Assembly (NCBI GenBank): GCA_021531385.1 | Contig: JAFBIR010000004.1 | Coordinates: forward strand, 181,469 to 245,468 | Length of the DNA stretch: 64,000 bases | Source: Parabacteroides distasonis | Lineage (GTDB): Bacteria > Bacteroidota > Bacteroidia > Bacteroidales > Tannerellaceae | Direction: 5' to 3' | Part shown: positions 62,236 through 64,000 of the stretch, one piece after another | Layout of the letters: every line of letters begins with the position of its first letter | How positions within the stretch are numbered: position 1 is the stretch's first letter | Made by a program: the position numbers and the translations under genes | The notes under the pieces: model-generated | Told to the model about the DNA's origin: nothing | The model's input: the letters and a program-made list of their open reading frames with translations, nothing else | Database searches by the model: none

Positions 62236-62276
62236 AAAAAGCGGGTCGGACATGGAATTGTTCGACCCGCTTTTAC
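62236..62276 (+). terminator. Terminator of the mutAB operon
   Basis: AAAAGCGGGTCG and CGACCCGCTTTT form a near-perfect hairpin with T-tract beginning 21 bp after the mutB stop. Confidence 0.9.
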
Positions 62277-62294
62277 GTTTATAAGTGGGGTATT

Positions 62295-62360
62295 AAGCCG
62301 TAAGCTTGCGAGTTGTCAAGCCGTAAGCTTGTCACTACCTATAGCCGTAAGCTTACGGCT
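62295..62360 (+). repeat. Three-copy short repeat with palindrome
   Basis: AAGCCGTAAGCTTG occurs at 62295-62308 and 62318-62331 (period 23), and a third copy becomes an exact 18-bp palindrome, AGCCGTAAG-CTTACGGCT, at 62343-62360, overlapping the stop codon of the tyrosine phosphatase gene. The tandem lies between two convergent genes. Confidence 0.8.
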
Positions 62361-62838
62361 CATGAACTCGTAAGTTATTCATTTGAAAGCTCTCTAATAG
62401 CCCAGCGCAAGCATCTTCCAATAAATCGAGTACTAACTCAAAACCATCGGCTCCGCTGTAATAGGGGTCTGGTACATGATCATAGAGCAGGTTGCGTGAA
62501 TACTCAGTCATACGATGGATTTTGGCCTCCGTGACTAAGTCTGGTGCACGCTGTTTCAACTCGTCTATGTTTCGATCGTCCATTCCGATGATCAAGTCGA
62601 AATCAAAGAAATCGCTGGTACGTATAGGACGGGAAATCGAATCTACTATATAACCTCTACGGGCGGCATGTGCACGCATACGGGGATCGGCCGGTTCGCC
62701 TTCATGATAGTTGATTAATCCGGCCGAATCAATTTCAAAATTAGATGTCATGTCTTGGGCTTGCACCAGTTTCTTCATGACGGCTTCCGCAGCCGCTGAT
62801 CGGCAGATGTTGCCGAGACAGACGAATAGTATCTTCAT
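62353..62838 (-). CDS. Low-molecular-weight protein tyrosine phosphatase
   Basis: A 161-residue protein with the signature CLGNICRSAAAEAV at the N-terminus (Cys7, Arg13, Ser14), FEIDSAGLINYHEGEPADPR (conserved loop), DLIIGMDDRNIDELKQ, and the catalytic-acid segment DHVPDPYYSG. It removes phosphate from tyrosine in a cytoplasmic target; in Bacteroidetes these enzymes are often paired with capsule tyrosine kinases, but none is nearby. Its last codons lie in a repeat palindrome. Confidence 0.92.
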   Translation of the reverse strand: MKILFVCLGNICRSAAAEAVMKKLVQAQDMTSNFEIDSAGLINYHEGEPADPRMRAHAARRGYIVDSISRPIRTSDFFDFDLIIGMDDRNIDELKQRAPDLVTEAKIHRMTEYSRNLLYDHVPDPYYSGADGFELVLDLLEDACAGLLESFQMNNLRVHEP

Positions 62839-62886
62839 AGATGTGTATAATAATTAGGTGTGCATATAGGGCAAAGAGTTGCCTGT

Positions 62887-63189
62887 TTATTCAATATGAA
62901 ATAATATGCCAAATCCGGTCAAGTTAAATGTCTCGCGAATCATCGGCTGCATACCTATTAGTCGGAGGGAGCCTTTGAGTGCTGTTGTCTGTTTCTGCAT
63001 CACTAAAAATAGGCGTAAACCGGCACTACTGACATAGCTCAGCTCGGAGCAATCTATCACCAAATGGGGAGCCGGTTGCGTCCACAGTGGCGTGAGCTGC
63101 TTCTCACACTCCCGGGTTGTGATGGTATCCATGCGTCCGATAATCTTGATCTTTATCTCGTTTCCCTCTTGCTGAATCGTCATTTCCAT
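62887..63189 (-). CDS. STAS-domain anti-anti-sigma-type protein
   Basis: A 100-residue STAS domain with EIKIKIIGRMDTITTRECEK, LVIDCSELSYVSSAGLRLFL (the Ser in SSAG is the usual phosphorylation site) and ALKGSLRLIGMQPMIRETFN. It should be the antagonist partner of the RsbW-like protein encoded 10 bp upstream. No sigma factor or SpoIIE-type phosphatase gene is visible here. Also possible: a transport or scaffold regulator. Confidence 0.88.
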   Translation of the reverse strand: MEMTIQQEGNEIKIKIIGRMDTITTRECEKQLTPLWTQPAPHLVIDCSELSYVSSAGLRLFLVMQKQTTALKGSLRLIGMQPMIRETFNLTGFGILFHIE

Positions 63190-63199
63190 GTTGTGTAAT

Positions 63200-63619
63200 T
63201 TATGCGGTTATTCTTTTCTTCATTATAAACAGATTGCAATCGCCTTCTCGTTGATAGGATACTTCATCCATCAGCTGTCTGATCAAGAAGATACCTAATC
63301 CTCCGATGGGTCGTTCCTCGGCTGATAGTGTCAAGTCAGGATCCTCTTTTTGAGTCGGGTCAAAGGCTATGCCGTGATCTTTCAGGCAAATGGTCAACTC
63401 GTCATCCTCGCAGGTAAGTGTGAGTGTTAGGGCCTCTTCCACAATGGCATCTTTGGGGTATGCGTAAAAGATTACGTTAGAAACAGCCTCTTCTAACACT
63501 AAATTCAGATTCATGACCAAGCCAGGAGACAAGCCTAACTCGTCACCCACCTCCTCTAAGAATTGCGTCAGTGAGCTGAGTTCATGAATATCGTTCTTGA
63601 TGCATAAGACTTTTTGCAT
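63200..63619 (-). CDS. RsbW-like ATP-binding anti-sigma kinase
   Basis: A 139-residue HATPase_c-like protein. Motifs visible: LVLEEAVSNVIFYAYPKDAI (N box), ICLKDHGIAFDPTQ (G1) and RPIGGLGIFLIRQLMDEVSY (G2/Gly-rich lid). This fits serine kinases of the RsbW/SpoIIAB family, without a histidine domain. It pairs with the STAS gene as a partner-switching module. The target sigma factor is not in the window, so the output is unknown. Confidence 0.85.
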   Translation of the reverse strand: MQKVLCIKNDIHELSSLTQFLEEVGDELGLSPGLVMNLNLVLEEAVSNVIFYAYPKDAIVEEALTLTLTCEDDELTICLKDHGIAFDPTQKEDPDLTLSAEERPIGGLGIFLIRQLMDEVSYQREGDCNLFIMKKRITA

Positions 63620-63689
63620 AATGGCTCTGATTTTGGGGTAAAGGTAAGAAAAAAGTTCGGATGATAAGCAGTACTACTCCTTTTTCATG

Positions 63690-63746
63690 GCAGATATACT
63701 TCAAGTGCCATCGAAGTATATCTGCTATCGCACTTGAAGCATATCT
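63690..63746 (+). repeat. Interlocking inverted repeats near the right edge
   Basis: GCAGATATACTTC (63690-63702) pairs exactly with GAAGTATATCTGC (63713-63725). The overlapping AGATATACTTCAAGTGC (63692-63708) pairs with GCACTTGAAGCATATCT (63730-63746, one mismatch). The two stems exclude each other, so the region could be a switchable structure or a nested repeat. Confidence 0.75.
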
Positions 63747-64000
63747 TCTCTGGAAAAGTCCGATAGTTGATGAGATATATTTCTCCAGTTATCAAAAAAT
63801 ATCTCCCCAACTGGGAAAATTTCTCGGGGTTCTCAACCGCCTTGATAAGAGGGAGAAAGGGGCGATTCAGGCATACCTCGTGAAAAATAATCGCAAAAAA
63901 CTCGCCGAAAAGTTTGGTGGTTTAAAAGAAAGGCGTACCTTTGCACCCGCAATCGAGAAAGCAACGATGGTTGTTGAGCGATAGCGAGACGATCTTTGAG
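63747..64000 (+). other. Right-edge non-coding region
   Basis: No convincing coding sequence lies here. It continues the inverted-repeat region, has a strong promoter at 63913-63943, and ends in sequence that does not read as protein. Stable RNA just outside the window is possible. Confidence 0.4.
63913..63943 (+). promoter_or_regulatory. Strong promoter facing off the right edge
   Basis: TTTG (63913-63916), 19 nt, then TACCTTTG (63936-63943), an exact consensus. The transcript start near 63949 is followed by about 50 nt without ATG-led coding potential, which is what a stable RNA operon such as rRNA or tRNA would look like. The gene itself lies outside the window. Confidence 0.6.

Noticed and set aside
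62295..62360. Short repeats considered as a CRISPR array
   Set aside because: Only two to three copies of 14 bp with 9-bp spacers; no cas genes and no leader.
63661..63984. 107-residue plus-strand frame at the right edge
   Set aside because: It crosses the interlocking hairpins and the consensus promoter, so it is very unlikely to be coding.

Overview
The window is a chromosomal segment from an anaerobic gut-type Bacteroidales. The evidence is: many lipoproteins with Bacteroidetes lipoboxes; fimbrillin/DUF5119/DUF3575 genes; HU plus 'smalltalk' and BT4734-type primase genes; DUF4374, DUF4924 and DUF2027 proteins; and repeated Bacteroidetes promoters (TTG/TTTG, 19-21 nt, then TAnnTTTG) instead of E. 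coli-type ones. A Parabacteroides/Tannerellaceae-like host is my best guess, but genus cannot be settled from the sequence alone.

Layout. 0-8.4 kb: a partial acyltransferase, a DcuB-type C4-dicarboxylate carrier, a GH2 beta-galactosidase, a CBM9-like/LysE pair and a GH78 rhamnosidase. 8.4-14.3 kb: a minus-strand operon (TonB-dependent receptor, DUF4374 lipoprotein, PepSY membrane protein) behind a cobalamin riboswitch. 14.4-21.5 kb: a plus-strand operon of six genes (outer-membrane barrel, imelysin lipoprotein, di-haem lipoprotein, second porin, CxxCH lipoprotein, chorismatase/Rid-like enzyme) that looks like an iron or redox surface system. 21.5-25.6 kb: a broken PIN gene, a fimbrillin locus and an IS1380 remnant. 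25.6-34.1 kb: an accessory island with an XRE/ImmA-IrrE/PIN-like operon under an apparent self-operator, DUF5675, a VapE/BT4734-type P-loop primase-helicase-like protein, an AAA-ATPase/PD-(D/E)XK protein, two unknown genes, an AT-rich core between inverted 7-bp repeat arrays, HU and a 34-residue smalltalk protein.

34.1-57.7 kb is mostly housekeeping: CYTH, Smr, MBL hydrolase, a short Mur-ligase-like protein, DUF4924, rfbD, prfC, yjjG, rsmI, rplS, a GH3 + beta-lactamase fusion, a CobD-like aminotransferase, PlsC, a Wzi-like protein, an alpha/beta hydrolase, an HU-like/SPOR protein, a Pif1-like helicase with TPRs, a TIM-barrel isomerase and an SDR with a C-terminal zinc ribbon. 57.7-64 kb: two tandem tRNA-Glu(CTC) genes, both methylmalonyl-CoA mutase subunits, a low-molecular-weight tyrosine phosphatase, a STAS/RsbW-like pair and, at the right edge, a strong promoter with no coding sequence behind it.

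A B12 thread runs through the window: the riboswitch-controlled uptake-type operon, a CobD-like enzyme and the B12-dependent mutase of the succinate-propionate route. The best candidates for undescribed biology are the riboswitch-controlled Xus-like operon, the haem/imelysin/porin/chorismatase-like operon, and the VapE-HU-smalltalk island with its origin-like repeat structure.
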